Assembly (NCBI GenBank): GCA_963801255.1
Contig: CAWDEC010000008.1
Span: 124,001 to 188,000 of the forward strand
Source: JAICXG01 sp963801255
Lineage (GTDB): Bacteria; Verrucomicrobiota; Verrucomicrobiia; Chthoniobacterales; UBA10450
Reading direction: 5' to 3'
Length of the DNA stretch: 64,000 nt
Below are positions 43,890 to 53,622 of this stretch, one piece after another. Position 1 is the first letter of the stretch; each line of letters opens with the position of its first letter. A program made the translations under genes and the position numbers. The notes under the pieces are model-generated. The model worked only from the letters and a program-made list of their open reading frames with translations, did not search any database and was not told the DNA's origin.

Positions 43890-46154
43890 TTATTGGCCCT
43901 GGTTGGTGCCGGCTGGGTCGAAGTTGGCATTTAGCCCGAAACTCGGGAAGGCTTTCAAGGTAAAGCTAAGCAGAACGCCGTATTCCTTCACTCCATTATT
44001 GTCGCGTACGATCGCGCCTAACGACGCCACCCAACTCGTCAGGTCCCGATAGACCGCGTAACGCTGGTATTCAAGGAGCTTTGTTTCCGCCTCGTACTGT
44101 TCGGTGATACTTACGCCCCAGTTATCGTCAATACGATAATAACCGCTGACCGTATAGAGACTGCTATCCACGAAGAAGGGATTGCCCTGCAAGTAACGAT
44201 GACTAAAGCCGATGCCTGTGCTGGCGGTGGGTTTGAAATTGATGCTCGTATTTATCTCGGTGAACCCTTTATCGAAAAGCGGAAGCTGCGAATCGACCGC
44301 GAGAGTCGCCCAAGGCACCGGAGTGAAGGTGAGCTTGTTAAAGACGTTGGAGTAAGGCGTCTTATCAAACGGATCGTCGAAGTTAACATCGAAGTAGGTT
44401 TCAAGTTCAAGCCAACTGACCGTAAGATCGTCACGCCGGGTCTGGAGACGGTTGCGTACGCCGATGCGCGCGATCGACCAGTTATCAATCGCGTCGATGG
44501 AGGTGAATTCGGGGAAATCAATTGGATTAAGCTTTGTCGTAGGCTGTGCGCGGTCGAACTGTAAGATCGTCGCCGGATCGATCGTTGGCGAGGAAACCCA
44601 CGAATAGTTGACGTAAGGCTGAATAATGTGTCGCAACCCATCGAGCCCGAGGAAGCGCGACTGCACATCATCCCAGGCGCGGGAAACTTTGAAGGAGGCT
44701 TCAATTCCGGCGTTGAAGATGGTGCGGAGTGCGTCATGACCATAGTTGAGCGGCGGACCTAACAATGGGTCAGTCGACGGGTCGGGAAGGGGAAACTCCG
44801 GAGCCAGCGGGTCAGGGTTCGGAACAAAGGTTGAACCAGAGAGATTCTCTGAGCGGCTATAGTAAGTCTCGCGCACTCCGACTCTGGGGATGACGGAAAG
44901 GAAACCAAAGTAGGTGTTAGGATAAGAAAACTGATGAAAGGAATCGAGCCGTATGGCGTCATAATCCTGAAAGGCTGAGAAGGCGGGAAAGTTTCGCCGC
45001 AGATCAGCAAAGCTGGTTTCGCCCTCGTAGAAAATCGGGCCACCAAAGAGGCCGTGGCGCTTGATGTCGAGCGCAATCTCGGGCAGGCGTTCGGTGGTTT
45101 CAAAAAAGGTGTTAAGCGCGAAACGTGTATCCAGTGTCGCAGTGTAAAACGGACTTGTTTTCGTTAGGGCAACGACATTATCCGGTTCGGGATTGATCTG
45201 AAACTCTGTGGGAAAGAAGTCCTGCATGACAAAGGCGTCGCTCAGTTTGGTAATGTCCGCGGTCGCCTCAATCGTATCTGTAATCTGAGTGCGATCCTGT
45301 AATGTGAGTCGATAACGGCTGGTCGGTGTGCCTTCACGTGGCAGGGAAGTGCGATTCAGATCGGGGTTTTGGTCCTGGATGTAATACGTGTTGATCCTGG
45401 CCACGCTGTCTTCGTCGTGTCCGTAGTGAATCACCGCATCGAAGCCAATCGCCGGGCCGCGCCGGCTGCGATAATCCAATTTCAAGGTCGCGATTGTGTG
45501 GTCGCCTATTGGGAAAGTGATTTGGCCCAGGAGTGATGGTCCCCAGGAGCTGAGATAGGCCGGAGAGATGAGATAGCTGAAGGCGCGATCAAGAGATTGG
45601 TAAAGATAGGGCCACCAAAAGACCGGCACTTTGCCAATGTAAAAGGTGACGTTGCGAAAAATAACCCGGTCGTCGGGGTAAATGCGCGTGTTTTGCGCGT
45701 TGAAATGGAAATCTGGCTGGGAAGAATCATGCGTCGTGAAGCTGCCATGTTGGACGGTATATTCTTCGTCAGAAGAGCTGGTCACACTCTGTCCCGACAT
45801 GAGGTATGGGTAGTGGCCGGTGCGCATGGTATTTGCGGTGACTGCCTTGGTATCGACGTTGTAGGTGGCCTCTTCAGCGGTGTTGAAAGTCAGGCCGCGG
45901 TAAATGCGCACGTGGCCGCGCAGGTAAACCGTGCGCTTCGCCGTGTCGTATTTGGCATAGTCCGAGTAGATGTCGGTGTCCCCAAAATGAATTGCCACGT
46001 TGTCTCGTGCGGTGGCGATGCCGTTCTCGTAGGTCGTGGGGCCCGTAGCGTTGATCTCGATCGGCAGCGCACCAGGTCCCTGCAATTCTTCTGCAGCCGT
46101 GCAGCTCATGATGGCGGCTGCGAAGAGAGAAAAAAAGACCGTCGTCGTGCGCAT
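43890..46154 (-). CDS. lptD: LPS-assembly protein LptD/OstA-like
   Basis: 754 residues from ATG 46154 (MRTTTVFFSLFAAAIM), a signal peptide. The N-terminal OstA-like domain reads GPTTYENGIATARDNVAIHF and YDTAKRTVYLRGHVRIYRG, and the rest is a long beta-strand-rich barrel with many alternating hydrophobic stretches. LptD places LPS in the outer leaflet. No LptE is visible. The upstream frame reaching 46328 lacks conserved residues. Confidence 0.85.
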   Translation of the reverse strand: MRTTTVFFSLFAAAIMSCTAAEELQGPGALPIEINATGPTTYENGIATARDNVAIHFGDTDIYSDYAKYDTAKRTVYLRGHVRIYRGLTFNTAEEATYNVDTKAVTANTMRTGHYPYLMSGQSVTSSSDEEYTVQHGSFTTHDSSQPDFHFNAQNTRIYPDDRVIFRNVTFYIGKVPVFWWPYLYQSLDRAFSYLISPAYLSSWGPSLLGQITFPIGDHTIATLKLDYRSRRGPAIGFDAVIHYGHDEDSVARINTYYIQDQNPDLNRTSLPREGTPTSRYRLTLQDRTQITDTIEATADITKLSDAFVMQDFFPTEFQINPEPDNVVALTKTSPFYTATLDTRFALNTFFETTERLPEIALDIKRHGLFGGPIFYEGETSFADLRRNFPAFSAFQDYDAIRLDSFHQFSYPNTYFGFLSVIPRVGVRETYYSRSENLSGSTFVPNPDPLAPEFPLPDPSTDPLLGPPLNYGHDALRTIFNAGIEASFKVSRAWDDVQSRFLGLDGLRHIIQPYVNYSWVSSPTIDPATILQFDRAQPTTKLNPIDFPEFTSIDAIDNWSIARIGVRNRLQTRRDDLTVSWLELETYFDVNFDDPFDKTPYSNVFNKLTFTPVPWATLAVDSQLPLFDKGFTEINTSINFKPTASTGIGFSHRYLQGNPFFVDSSLYTVSGYYRIDDNWGVSITEQYEAETKLLEYQRYAVYRDLTSWVASLGAIVRDNNGVKEYGVLLSFTLKAFPSFGLNANFDPAGTNQGQ

Positions 46155-46379
46155 GCGCGGACGGCGAAAGTAACGGCGCGGCGAATTGGTTGCAAAGGGA
46201 AACCCGAGAGAGGTAACGCAATTGCTGGCAGAATTTAAGTCTACGCGCAGGCTCACAAAGAGACGGGGGAGTTTGATCGTTTCAAATATTAATCGCGCCC
46301 TGACTTGGTTAAACACAGCTGTCAGCACTTAATCGAAAGCTCGCCACACGCTCCGGTTTTTCCGACCCAAATTAGCATG

Positions 46380-47504
46380 CTAGGTCCGCAGAACACAGGC
46401 GGCTACCTGTTGATTGAGACCGCAGGCAGTCACAATCGCACGTTGCCATGGCTTTTCGGTGGGGCCTCTTGCAATCGTGGGACAGCATTTCGGCGCATGC
46501 AGAAGAGGCGGCAGTTCCTGTCTGCGCAGCGCCAGTGCTGCGCAAATGAGCTGCCACATCGTCCCCGCCGCAACCCCTTCTCCCAGCGCAGGCTTTGGTG
46601 TGTAGATGGCCGCGCTATAAAAATATTTTTGCGCTGCCGCCATCTCGGCTGCGTCCACAAACGTGCCATTCGCACTTGCCAGCATCAGGTCCGTTTCACC
46701 GTTGTCGCGCAGTTGTTCGCAAATCGCCTCCAGTTGCCCAGCGAGTTTATTTTGCTGCGCGAAACTCCCGCCAGGATGCACCTTTTCCAAGAGTAACGAT
46801 CCTTCGCGCGCCATGACAACTGCGCCCGCGCCCTCGCTTAGGATCATTCCGCGCGGCTGCGACGCGAAAGGCTCGATCGGGGGAGCGGTCCGTAGTAGTC
46901 GCCATTTGCGATACGCGTCGCAAAGTAACCAGTCAGCCTCTTCCGCGCCCACCACCAGACAACGGTCGAGCTTCGGGTTTGTCATCAGATTCTCTGCCAT
47001 TTGCAGAGCCAGTATGGCGACGGCGCCATCGCCAACCAGGGTATAGCTTGCCCCCGTAATCCCGAGGAGGGCAGCGAGATGACTGGCCGGCGCGTTGAAA
47101 ACCGTCTCGGGAAAAAGCAAGGGACTTGCTGCCGCAGCGCCTTGCTGCACGATCTCGTGATAGAATCGTTTCGTGTAAACAACACCGCCATTCGAAATTG
47201 CAAACACCAGCGCCGTTCGCGCTGCACTTGATTCATCCAAGCCCAAACCGGCGTCGCTCAAGGCGCGCAATCCAGCCGTCACTGCAAAGCGCGAAATCGC
47301 ACTCGATCGCCGCAGTCGCGGAAGCCTCGCCGCATCCGCCACCGCCGCAGGCGGCACATTAAAAGCGAGACAACTCTTTTTGCCTAACGAACTCTCAAGT
47401 GGCGTCGGTTCTGCCTCCGCGCCGGCGAGCAATTTCTCCCATACTTCGTCGAGTCCACTACCGAGCGGCGTAACCCATCCCAGGCCGGCCAGGCGCAAAC
47501 TCAT
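46380..47504 (-). CDS. Beta-ketoacyl synthase-like chain-length factor (no catalytic residues)
   Basis: 374 residues of thiolase/KAS fold. The opening RLAGLGWVTPLGSGL matches KAS enzymes, but the active Cys position is Asp 159 (LVGDGAVAIL against NACASGTNAI in the partner), the first active His is Asn in ASANGTFVD, and the GH motif reads ALGEGVAAG. It therefore resembles the KS-beta/chain length factor subunits of type II polyketide, aryl-polyene and flexirubin systems. ATG 47504 overlaps the partner's stop by four bases. Confidence 0.8.
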   Translation of the reverse strand: MSLRLAGLGWVTPLGSGLDEVWEKLLAGAEAEPTPLESSLGKKSCLAFNVPPAAVADAARLPRLRRSSAISRFAVTAGLRALSDAGLGLDESSAARTALVFAISNGGVVYTKRFYHEIVQQGAAAASPLLFPETVFNAPASHLAALLGITGASYTLVGDGAVAILALQMAENLMTNPKLDRCLVVGAEEADWLLCDAYRKWRLLRTAPPIEPFASQPRGMILSEGAGAVVMAREGSLLLEKVHPGGSFAQQNKLAGQLEAICEQLRDNGETDLMLASANGTFVDAAEMAAAQKYFYSAAIYTPKPALGEGVAAGTMWQLICAALALRRQELPPLLHAPKCCPTIARGPTEKPWQRAIVTACGLNQQVAACVLRT

Positions 47505-48823
47505 CTCGAGTGCGCCTGAATTACGATCGAAGCATTTGTTCCTCCGAACCCGAACGAATTGGAAAGGGCTGCGCGCGCAGAGGCCGGTCGAGCTTTGTTC
47601 GCCACAACGTCGAGATCGAACTGCGGATCGGGCGCGCGGAAGTTGATGTTGGGCGGAAGAAATTTTTCCCGCAGCGCAAGAATGGTAAAGACCGCTTCGA
47701 CCGCGCCCGCTGCGCCTAACGAATGGCCCATCATGCTCTTCGTCGAGCTCACCGGGACCTTTCCAAGAAGCTCCGCGATTGCCTTGCCTTCCGCAGCATC
47801 ATTGAAGGGCGTCGCCGTTCCGTGGGCGTTTACGTAATCGATCGTGTCCGGTTCCAGATCCGCACTTCTCAGCGCGCGTTCCATTGCTTTTCGCGGGCCA
47901 ATCCCGGAAGGATGCGGTTGCGTTAAATGGTGATTATCGGTCGACATGCCGTAGCCGCTGATTTCGGCCAAAATCTCCGCCCCGCGCGCCTCCGCTTCCG
48001 TCAGATTTTCGAGCGCGAGCAATGCCGCTCCTTCGCCGAGGACAAGGCCGGTGCGCGAGGCATCAAAGGGCCGGCATTTCTCCGGTGTCGCCGCCTGCAA
48101 CGAATCGAACCCGACGAAAACCAGCTCCGAGAGCGCATCGTAACCGCCGGTCAAGACCCGATGGTATCGGCCAGAACGGATGCACTCAAAGGCATGGCCG
48201 ATCGCGTTCGTCCCCGACGCGCAGGCATTGGCGATTACCTGACAAGGACTTATCAGGCCAAGAACCGCCAGGGCGTCCAGCGCGGCTTTTTGCGGCGGAT
48301 AGTTGGCGATCCAACCGGGAGCCTGTGCCGTGCACGCGCCGGGCCGTTGAAGAGAGCGATAATATTGTTCGCCGAAACTCATTCCGCCGCTCGTCGTCCC
48401 TACCACCGTGAGCTGAGGAGCAAATCCCGGCGCCTGCTCCAGCAGATCGGTCAGGGCAGCAATCGTCATCTGCGACGCACGATGCAGTCTGCGCGCCCGG
48501 CAGTCGTTAGGCAAAACATCTGCTAACAGGCGATCGTCCACCTGTCCTGCGGTCGTGCAGCGGCATTGGTCCACCGGAAAACGCTGCATGGGCGTCACAC
48601 AATCGCGCCCTGCGCGCAACGCCTCTGCGGTCATTGCCAAACCGCGACCCAGAGGACTAACGATCCCGGCTGCGACAACGGCCACGCGGTGTGTTTTCCC
48701 CAAGTGTTCCCCAGCCACGCCGCCAACGTAGCCACGGATTCCGGGGATGCCATGTTTGTTCGGGACAAGGGGACCATGAGGATTGAGCGATGGAGAAAGA
48801 GTGGGAGCTTTAGTCTTTTCCAT
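47501..48823 (-). CDS. Beta-ketoacyl-ACP synthase (FabF-like KS-alpha)
   Basis: 440 residues. Catalytic C201 in VIANACASGTNAIGH, H334 in YVNAHGTATPFNDA and H367 in KSMMGHSLGAAGAVE are all present. With the adjacent inactive partner it forms a KS-alpha/CLF pair of type II systems; the product (polyene, polyketide or fatty acid) is not determined by the sequence. Two motif copies lie inside (47715, 48504). Confidence 0.9.
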   Translation of the reverse strand: MEKTKAPTLSPSLNPHGPLVPNKHGIPGIRGYVGGVAGEHLGKTHRVAVVAAGIVSPLGRGLAMTAEALRAGRDCVTPMQRFPVDQCRCTTAGQVDDRLLADVLPNDCRARRLHRASQMTIAALTDLLEQAPGFAPQLTVVGTTSGGMSFGEQYYRSLQRPGACTAQAPGWIANYPPQKAALDALAVLGLISPCQVIANACASGTNAIGHAFECIRSGRYHRVLTGGYDALSELVFVGFDSLQAATPEKCRPFDASRTGLVLGEGAALLALENLTEAEARGAEILAEISGYGMSTDNHHLTQPHPSGIGPRKAMERALRSADLEPDTIDYVNAHGTATPFNDAAEGKAIAELLGKVPVSSTKSMMGHSLGAAGAVEAVFTILALREKFLPPNINFRAPDPQFDLDVVANKARPASARAALSNSFGFGGTNASIVIQAHSR

Positions 48824-49017
48824 GCACGAAACCTCTCTCCGAGCGCTTCTTTATTCTGCTTGCTTTGATTTGCGACCTCACTTACATACCGCCAGAAATA
48901 GCGAGAAATAGCGACCACGGCCCTTGGTGGATTGTCAGTTGAGTTTGTTCAGTGACGATTTGAAATCCGCTTGGCGGGAACAAAGACCGAGCTGCATTTC
49001 CATCAGTCATCAATCAA

Positions 49018-49416
49018 ATGGGAACTAAACTCTACGTAGGAAATCTTTCCTTTAATACTACCGAGACCGATCTGCAGGACCTTTTTGCCCAGGTCGGACA
49101 GGTCAACGAAGTCATGCTCATGCAGGACAAATTTACCGGCAAATCGCGCGGCTTTGCCTTCGTCACCATGGGCAACGAAGCCGACGCGCAGAAAGCGATC
49201 ACCGAGCTAAACGGTAAAACCGTCGAAGGCCGGCCGCTTACCGTGAACGAGGCCCGCCCGCGCGAACCACGCGCACCAGGAGGCGGGGGCGGTCGCGGAT
49301 ATGGCGGCGGCGGTGGATATGGCGGCGGCGGTGGCGGCGGCGGCTACGGCGGCGGTGGATATGGCGGCGGTGGCGGTGGCGGAGGCCGCCGCGACGATCG
49401 CCGCCGCGGACACTAG
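49018..49416 (+). CDS. Glycine-rich RNA-binding RRM protein
   Basis: 132 residues. A single RRM with RNP2 KLYVGNLSF and RNP1 SRGFAFVTM, followed by an RPREPRAP linker and about 40 residues of GGG/GYGG repeats with a basic end RRDDRRRGH. Such bacterial RRM proteins resemble cold-induced cyanobacterial Rbp proteins and may bind or condense with RNA. A perfect terminator lies just downstream, so it is a one-gene transcript. Confidence 0.95.
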   Translation: MGTKLYVGNLSFNTTETDLQDLFAQVGQVNEVMLMQDKFTGKSRGFAFVTMGNEADAQKAITELNGKTVEGRPLTVNEARPREPRAPGGGGGRGYGGGGGYGGGGGGGGYGGGGYGGGGGGGGRRDDRRRGH

Positions 49417-49436
49417 CTCGCGCGCACTTGATTCTT

Positions 49437-49470
49437 AAGAACGCCCGGGGAGACTCGGGCGTTCTTTGTT
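49437..49470 (+). terminator. Intrinsic terminator after the RRM gene
   Basis: Eleven-base perfect stem AAGAACGCCCG (49437-49447) against CGGGCGTTCTT (49456-49466), an eight-base loop, and T-rich tail TTTGTT. It sits 20 bases past the RRM stop and is the clearest hairpin terminator in the window. Confidence 0.85.
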
Positions 49471-49536
49471 CATCCTGGAGCTCGCGCCGGCGCAGTTTCC
49501 TGCAGAATCGCGCAGGCTAACGAACACGGCTTTGCC

Positions 49537-50289
49537 CTAACGACTGCCGAGCAATTCGTAGGAAAGAATGCTCAGGCAATAGACGGCGGCAGTTTCCACC
49601 CGGAGAATAATTGGTCCGAGGGTGAGCGGTGTGCACCCGTGCGAGCGTGCGAGCGCAATTTCTGCCGGCGTGAAATCTCCCTCCGGCCCGATCACCATGA
49701 GCGCGCTGGCCGGCCTGGCGCCATTATGAGTCTGCGCATAGTCGGCCAGAACGTTTTTTAAATGCAGCGCACCGGGCTGAAGCGAGCCGATGAGCCGCAA
49801 CTCAAAGCTCGTCTCAAGCTCGCGGAAAAATTCTTCCGGCGAACGTGGGCGGTGCACTTGGGGGAGCCAGTTTTGGCCGCATTGCTTCGCTGCTTCGATC
49901 GCGACGGTCCGCCACTTGGTTTGTTTTTGAGCTGCACTGTCTTCGTCGAGCTGCACTACGCTTCGCGCGGAGAGAAGTGGGAAGATTTCCGCTGCCCCGA
50001 TCTCGACTGCTTTCTGCACGATCAGATCCATGTTTTTCGCTTTCGGGATGGCTTGAGCAAGGCTGAGACGAGCACGCAACCTTGGCGTCAGTGTTTCTTG
50101 CAGGATGCGCAACCCGACTGCTCCACTGTCGAGTGCGCTGATCTCCGCCGTGGCTTCGCGGCCGCGGCCATCGAACACGACCAGCTGATCGCCCGCTGTC
50201 AGCCGCAGGACATCGCGCGCATGATGCGATTCCGACCCAGTAAGTCTGCCGGCTGGCCAATCGTTAGGCGAGAGATAAAACCGGTGCAC
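49537..50289 (-). CDS. rsmE: 16S rRNA (uracil-1498-N3)-methyltransferase RsmE
   Basis: 250 residues. RFYLSPNDWPAGRLTGSESHH is an RsmE-like opening, and the SPOUT/knot region reads VIGPEGDFTPAEIALA and LGPIILRVETAAVY, both hallmark. It methylates U1498 in mature 30S subunits. The stop is CGT-TAG inside the motif at 49536. It is the last gene of the minus-strand grpE-dnaJ run. Confidence 0.95.
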   Translation of the reverse strand: MHRFYLSPNDWPAGRLTGSESHHARDVLRLTAGDQLVVFDGRGREATAEISALDSGAVGLRILQETLTPRLRARLSLAQAIPKAKNMDLIVQKAVEIGAAEIFPLLSARSVVQLDEDSAAQKQTKWRTVAIEAAKQCGQNWLPQVHRPRSPEEFFRELETSFELRLIGSLQPGALHLKNVLADYAQTHNGARPASALMVIGPEGDFTPAEIALARSHGCTPLTLGPIILRVETAAVYCLSILSYELLGSR

Positions 50290-50350
50290 AGTTTATTGTA
50301 AGGCAGCCGCTCCAGTTGCCAGGCTCGCAAGTCCAAAAAGCTGGCAAGCC

Positions 50351-51475
50351 CTAACGAAAGAATTCTTTCGCGCGTTCGAAGAAACTGCGATGTAAAGGTG
50401 CGTTGTCTTCACCGCAGAGGGCGGCGAATTCCTCCAGCTTCTGGCGCTGTTCACTGTTGAGGTGAGTTGGCACTTCTACGAGCAGGCGCGCAAAAAGATC
50501 TCCGCGCTCGTGACTGTTGACATGCGCAATGCCTTTGCTACGCAGGCGAAAACTTTGGCCACCCTGCGTTCCGGCCGGCACGCGAAGGCTCGCCTTTCCC
50601 TCCAGAGTTGGGACATCCACTTCACCTCCCAGCGCCGCAGTCGCGAATGAGATCGGAACTTCGCAGAACAGGTTATCGTCCTCGCGCTGAAAAATCGGGT
50701 GCTCCTTTACATGGACGACAATGTAAAGATCGCCTTGCGTGCCACCGCGGATGCCTGCTTCACCGTTGCGGCTCGAGCGCAGACGCGAACCGTGCGCGAT
50801 GCCAGCCGGCACTTTAATTTTGATACGGCTCGTTTTTTCCTCCCGGCCCTCGCCACCGCAAACCTCGCAGGGACGATCGATCACCTCACCGAGACCGCGG
50901 CATTGTGGACAAGTTTGCGAGACCTGGAAAAATCCACGCGAGCTGACGACCTGACCGCGCCCCCGGCAGGTCGGACAAGTGACGGCGCGCGAACCGGGCG
51001 AAGCGCCGCTGCCCTGACATTTCGCGCAGGTGTCGAGCTTGCGCACTTCGATTTCTTTTTCCACGCCGAAGGCTGCCTCTTCGAGCGTGATCTGCATGTC
51101 GTAACGCAGGTCGCTCCCGCGCTGACTGCCGTCTGCTTGCGCGCCACCGCCAAAGAAAGTCTCGAAAATTCCGCCGCCTCCACCGCTGCCAAAAACTTCG
51201 CGGAAGATATCGAATGGATCGTGAAAGCCTCCGCGTCCGCCGCCTTGCGCGAAAGCGGCATGTCCATACCGATCGTAGGCTGCGCGCTTATCCTCATCGG
51301 CCAGCACATCGTAGGCTTCGCCGAGTTCCTTGAACTTTTCCTCCGCGTGCGGGTCGTCGGGATTCTTATCGGGATGATATTTGACCGCGAGCTTGCGATA
51401 AGCGCGTTTGATCTCCTCGCGGGAGGCAGTGCGCTCGACGGTTAAAATTTCGTAGTAATCGCGTTTAACTGTCAT
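50351..51475 (-). CDS. dnaJ: Chaperone DnaJ (Hsp40)
   Basis: 374 residues. The J domain carries HPD in KYHPDKNP, then a Gly/Phe-rich region, four CxxCxGxG zinc repeats (CAKCQGSG, CPTCRGRG, CPQCRGLG, CEVCGGEG) and the C-terminal substrate domain. It stimulates DnaK ATPase. The stop is CGT-TAG in the motif at 50350. grpE lies just upstream; dnaK is not in the window. Confidence 0.96.
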   Translation of the reverse strand: MTVKRDYYEILTVERTASREEIKRAYRKLAVKYHPDKNPDDPHAEEKFKELGEAYDVLADEDKRAAYDRYGHAAFAQGGGRGGFHDPFDIFREVFGSGGGGGIFETFFGGGAQADGSQRGSDLRYDMQITLEEAAFGVEKEIEVRKLDTCAKCQGSGASPGSRAVTCPTCRGRGQVVSSRGFFQVSQTCPQCRGLGEVIDRPCEVCGGEGREEKTSRIKIKVPAGIAHGSRLRSSRNGEAGIRGGTQGDLYIVVHVKEHPIFQREDDNLFCEVPISFATAALGGEVDVPTLEGKASLRVPAGTQGGQSFRLRSKGIAHVNSHERGDLFARLLVEVPTHLNSEQRQKLEEFAALCGEDNAPLHRSFFERAKEFFR

Positions 51476-51564
51476 CGAGAAAGAGACCGTGGTTTAAGCG
51501 GCGAAAACGAATAGAAAATTGTTAGATCTTTCATCCGAAAATCCGCGAGATCGCGGCAGGGAAG

Positions 51565-52176
51565 TTATTCGTTAGGCCCGCTGGAGACGACGACGGTGGA
51601 AGGACGGAGGAGGCGGTCCTTTAATTTATAACCGCGGCGCATCTGCCTGACGACGTGCCCTTCTGGAATCGTTTCGTTAGGCTCATGCGCGATCGCCTCG
51701 TGCAAATTGGGATCGAACTTCTGCCCTTTGGCATCGATCGCCTGGAGGCCGCTTTCGCCCAGAAAATCGACGAGCTGCTTCAGAACCATGCGCATCCCGG
51801 AATAAATGGGCGAATTTTCGTCCTCGTTTTTTGCGGCGGCGAGCCCGAGTTCAAAATTATCGATGATCGCCACCAGTCGCTCGAGGAGTGAACTGTTGGC
51901 GTATTTGATGCCTTCCTCCTTTTCGCGTGCGGCGCGTTTTTTGAAATTTTCAAAATCGGCCTGACTGCGAAGGGCGAGATCGCGGAAGCGATCGAGATCG
52001 GCCTGCAAACCGGCCATTGGATCATCGCTCTCCTGATTATCATCGCCCGTCGTCATGGTTGGAGCGGAGTCGTTGGGCGAAGCCGACGGCGGGTTGCGGG
52101 GCGTGGAATTCTTTTCTGCGTTTTGAGATTCATCGCTTACCGGGATGTGGCGGCGTTCAGTTTTCGGTTGCTTCAT
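51565..52176 (-). CDS. grpE: DnaK nucleotide-exchange factor GrpE
   Basis: 203 residues. A disordered acidic N-terminus precedes the long coiled coil (DRFRDLALRSQADFENFKKR) and the C-terminal beta domain with DPNLHEAIAHEPNETIPEGHV, which is diagnostic. ATG 52176 overlaps the SpoIIE phosphatase stop (ATGA), an unusual neighbour. It ends SSGPNE, the last two codons being part of the motif at 51569. Confidence 0.95.
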   Translation of the reverse strand: MKQPKTERRHIPVSDESQNAEKNSTPRNPPSASPNDSAPTMTTGDDNQESDDPMAGLQADLDRFRDLALRSQADFENFKKRAAREKEEGIKYANSSLLERLVAIIDNFELGLAAAKNEDENSPIYSGMRMVLKQLVDFLGESGLQAIDAKGQKFDPNLHEAIAHEPNETIPEGHVVRQMRRGYKLKDRLLRPSTVVVSSGPNE

Positions 52177-53606
52177 GTTTTTCGCACTACAATCAAAGTG
52201 ATGTCGTCATGTTGTGGATGTCCGTTAGCGAAGTTGCGGACATCGGCGGTGAGGCGGTTAATGATTCCCTGCGCACCCTCTTTTGCGCTTGCCCGGAGGG
52301 TTTGGGTCATCCGTTCCGGTCCGAACTCTTCTCCGTTGGGATCGAGCGCTTCGGTTACGCCGTCGGTGTAAAGCACCAGGCAATCGTCGCGTTCTAGGGG
52401 CACGGAAAGATCGCCGGTTATCCTATCGAACACGTCTCCACTGTCAATTCCCAGCGCCATGCCGGGTGGCTTCAGAACTTCCACCTGGCCAGTCGCGGCG
52501 CGATACAGGAGCGGCGCATCGTGGCCGCCGCGGGAAAGTGTCACCTGGTTGTTTTTGTGGTCGAGAATGAGGTAGGCCATGCTGATGAACATGTCCTCCT
52601 TGATATCGGGATAAAGCTGCCGATTGACCTTTCGCAGCACCTCCGCCGGCGAACGCGCAAGCCGTGCCTCCGCGCGAAGAACGCTGCGGCAGATCGCCAT
52701 GATTATTGAAGCCGGCACGCCTTTGCCAGAGACATCTGCGATGACGACGCCAAGCCGATCATTGTCGACTTTGATGTAATCGAAGTAATCGCCGCTTACT
52801 TGGCGTGCCGGGAAATTCACCCCCGCGATGTCGAAACCGTCGATTGGCGGCGGCTTGGAAGGCAAAAGAATGCGCTGGATATCGCGCGCGATTTGGAGGT
52901 CGTGGTCGAGCCGTTTCTTTTCGTTCGCCTCCGAATAGATAATGGCGTTGTAAAGCGCGAAAGCCGATTGTTCGGAGATCGATTTGAAGACAACGAATTC
53001 GCTCGGAGAAAAAGGTGGACTCATCGGCCCGTTCGCGACCGCGAGCACACCGAGGTTTTGCCGACCGTAAAGCAGAGGCGCGACCATCACGGAGGCGGTG
53101 CCCAAGGCGGTGTCACGCAATTTCGAGAGCTCCGGCGCATCGGCTAAATCCGCGAGCAGAACCGGCTCGCCTTTCTTCCAAACACGCCCCACGAGTCCTT
53201 CATCAGCATCAATCGGATGCGAACGGAGGTAACTCTCGAGCGCGGTTGGCGTGGTCGCGGCTTGTTGCAAAATGACATCGGGCACATCGACAAGCGGAGG
53301 ACAACCCGTGGAAAGAAAGGTCGGGGCGAGTTTCGTGCCGGTGCGATCGACAAGATAAAGCGCCCCGCCATGCGCATCGAGAATTCGGACCGAGCTTTCG
53401 ACAATCAGACGATGCAAATCGTGCGGGCGAATGACATCGCGAAACGCTTCGCCCAAACCATGCAGGAAATCGAAGACAAGACTCTCCTCAACTTGAATGG
53501 CTTCATTGGAGCGCTCGAGACCGCGGATGCGCCAGCGTTGCCTTTGATAAGTTAGCAGCCAGCCGAGCAACGAGACGACAAGCAGCCCGAAAAGAAAGAA
53601 TCGCAT
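52173..53606 (-). CDS. Membrane-anchored GAF-SpoIIE (PP2C) serine phosphatase, RsbU-like
   Basis: 477 residues. One N-terminal membrane helix (FFLFGLLVVSLLGWLL), a GAF domain about 60-210, and the SpoIIE-type PP2C domain from DLQIARDIQRILLPSKPPP through VSGDYFDYIKVDNDRLGVVI and DVSGKGVPASIIMA to the C-terminal LVLYTDGVTEALDPNGEEFG. It should dephosphorylate a STAS antagonist, plausibly the next gene's product, in a partner-switching stress pathway. The stop overlaps the grpE start. Confidence 0.92.
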   Translation of the reverse strand: MRFFLFGLLVVSLLGWLLTYQRQRWRIRGLERSNEAIQVEESLVFDFLHGLGEAFRDVIRPHDLHRLIVESSVRILDAHGGALYLVDRTGTKLAPTFLSTGCPPLVDVPDVILQQAATTPTALESYLRSHPIDADEGLVGRVWKKGEPVLLADLADAPELSKLRDTALGTASVMVAPLLYGRQNLGVLAVANGPMSPPFSPSEFVVFKSISEQSAFALYNAIIYSEANEKKRLDHDLQIARDIQRILLPSKPPPIDGFDIAGVNFPARQVSGDYFDYIKVDNDRLGVVIADVSGKGVPASIIMAICRSVLRAEARLARSPAEVLRKVNRQLYPDIKEDMFISMAYLILDHKNNQVTLSRGGHDAPLLYRAATGQVEVLKPPGMALGIDSGDVFDRITGDLSVPLERDDCLVLYTDGVTEALDPNGEEFGPERMTQTLRASAKEGAQGIINRLTADVRNFANGHPQHDDITLIVVRKT

Positions 53607-53622
53607 TGGAGCCGAAGCCGAA

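Noticed and set aside
48894..48913. Ten-base direct repeat AGAAATAGCG upstream of the RRM gene
   Set aside because: Only two copies; it may be a regulator site, but nothing further supports a claim.
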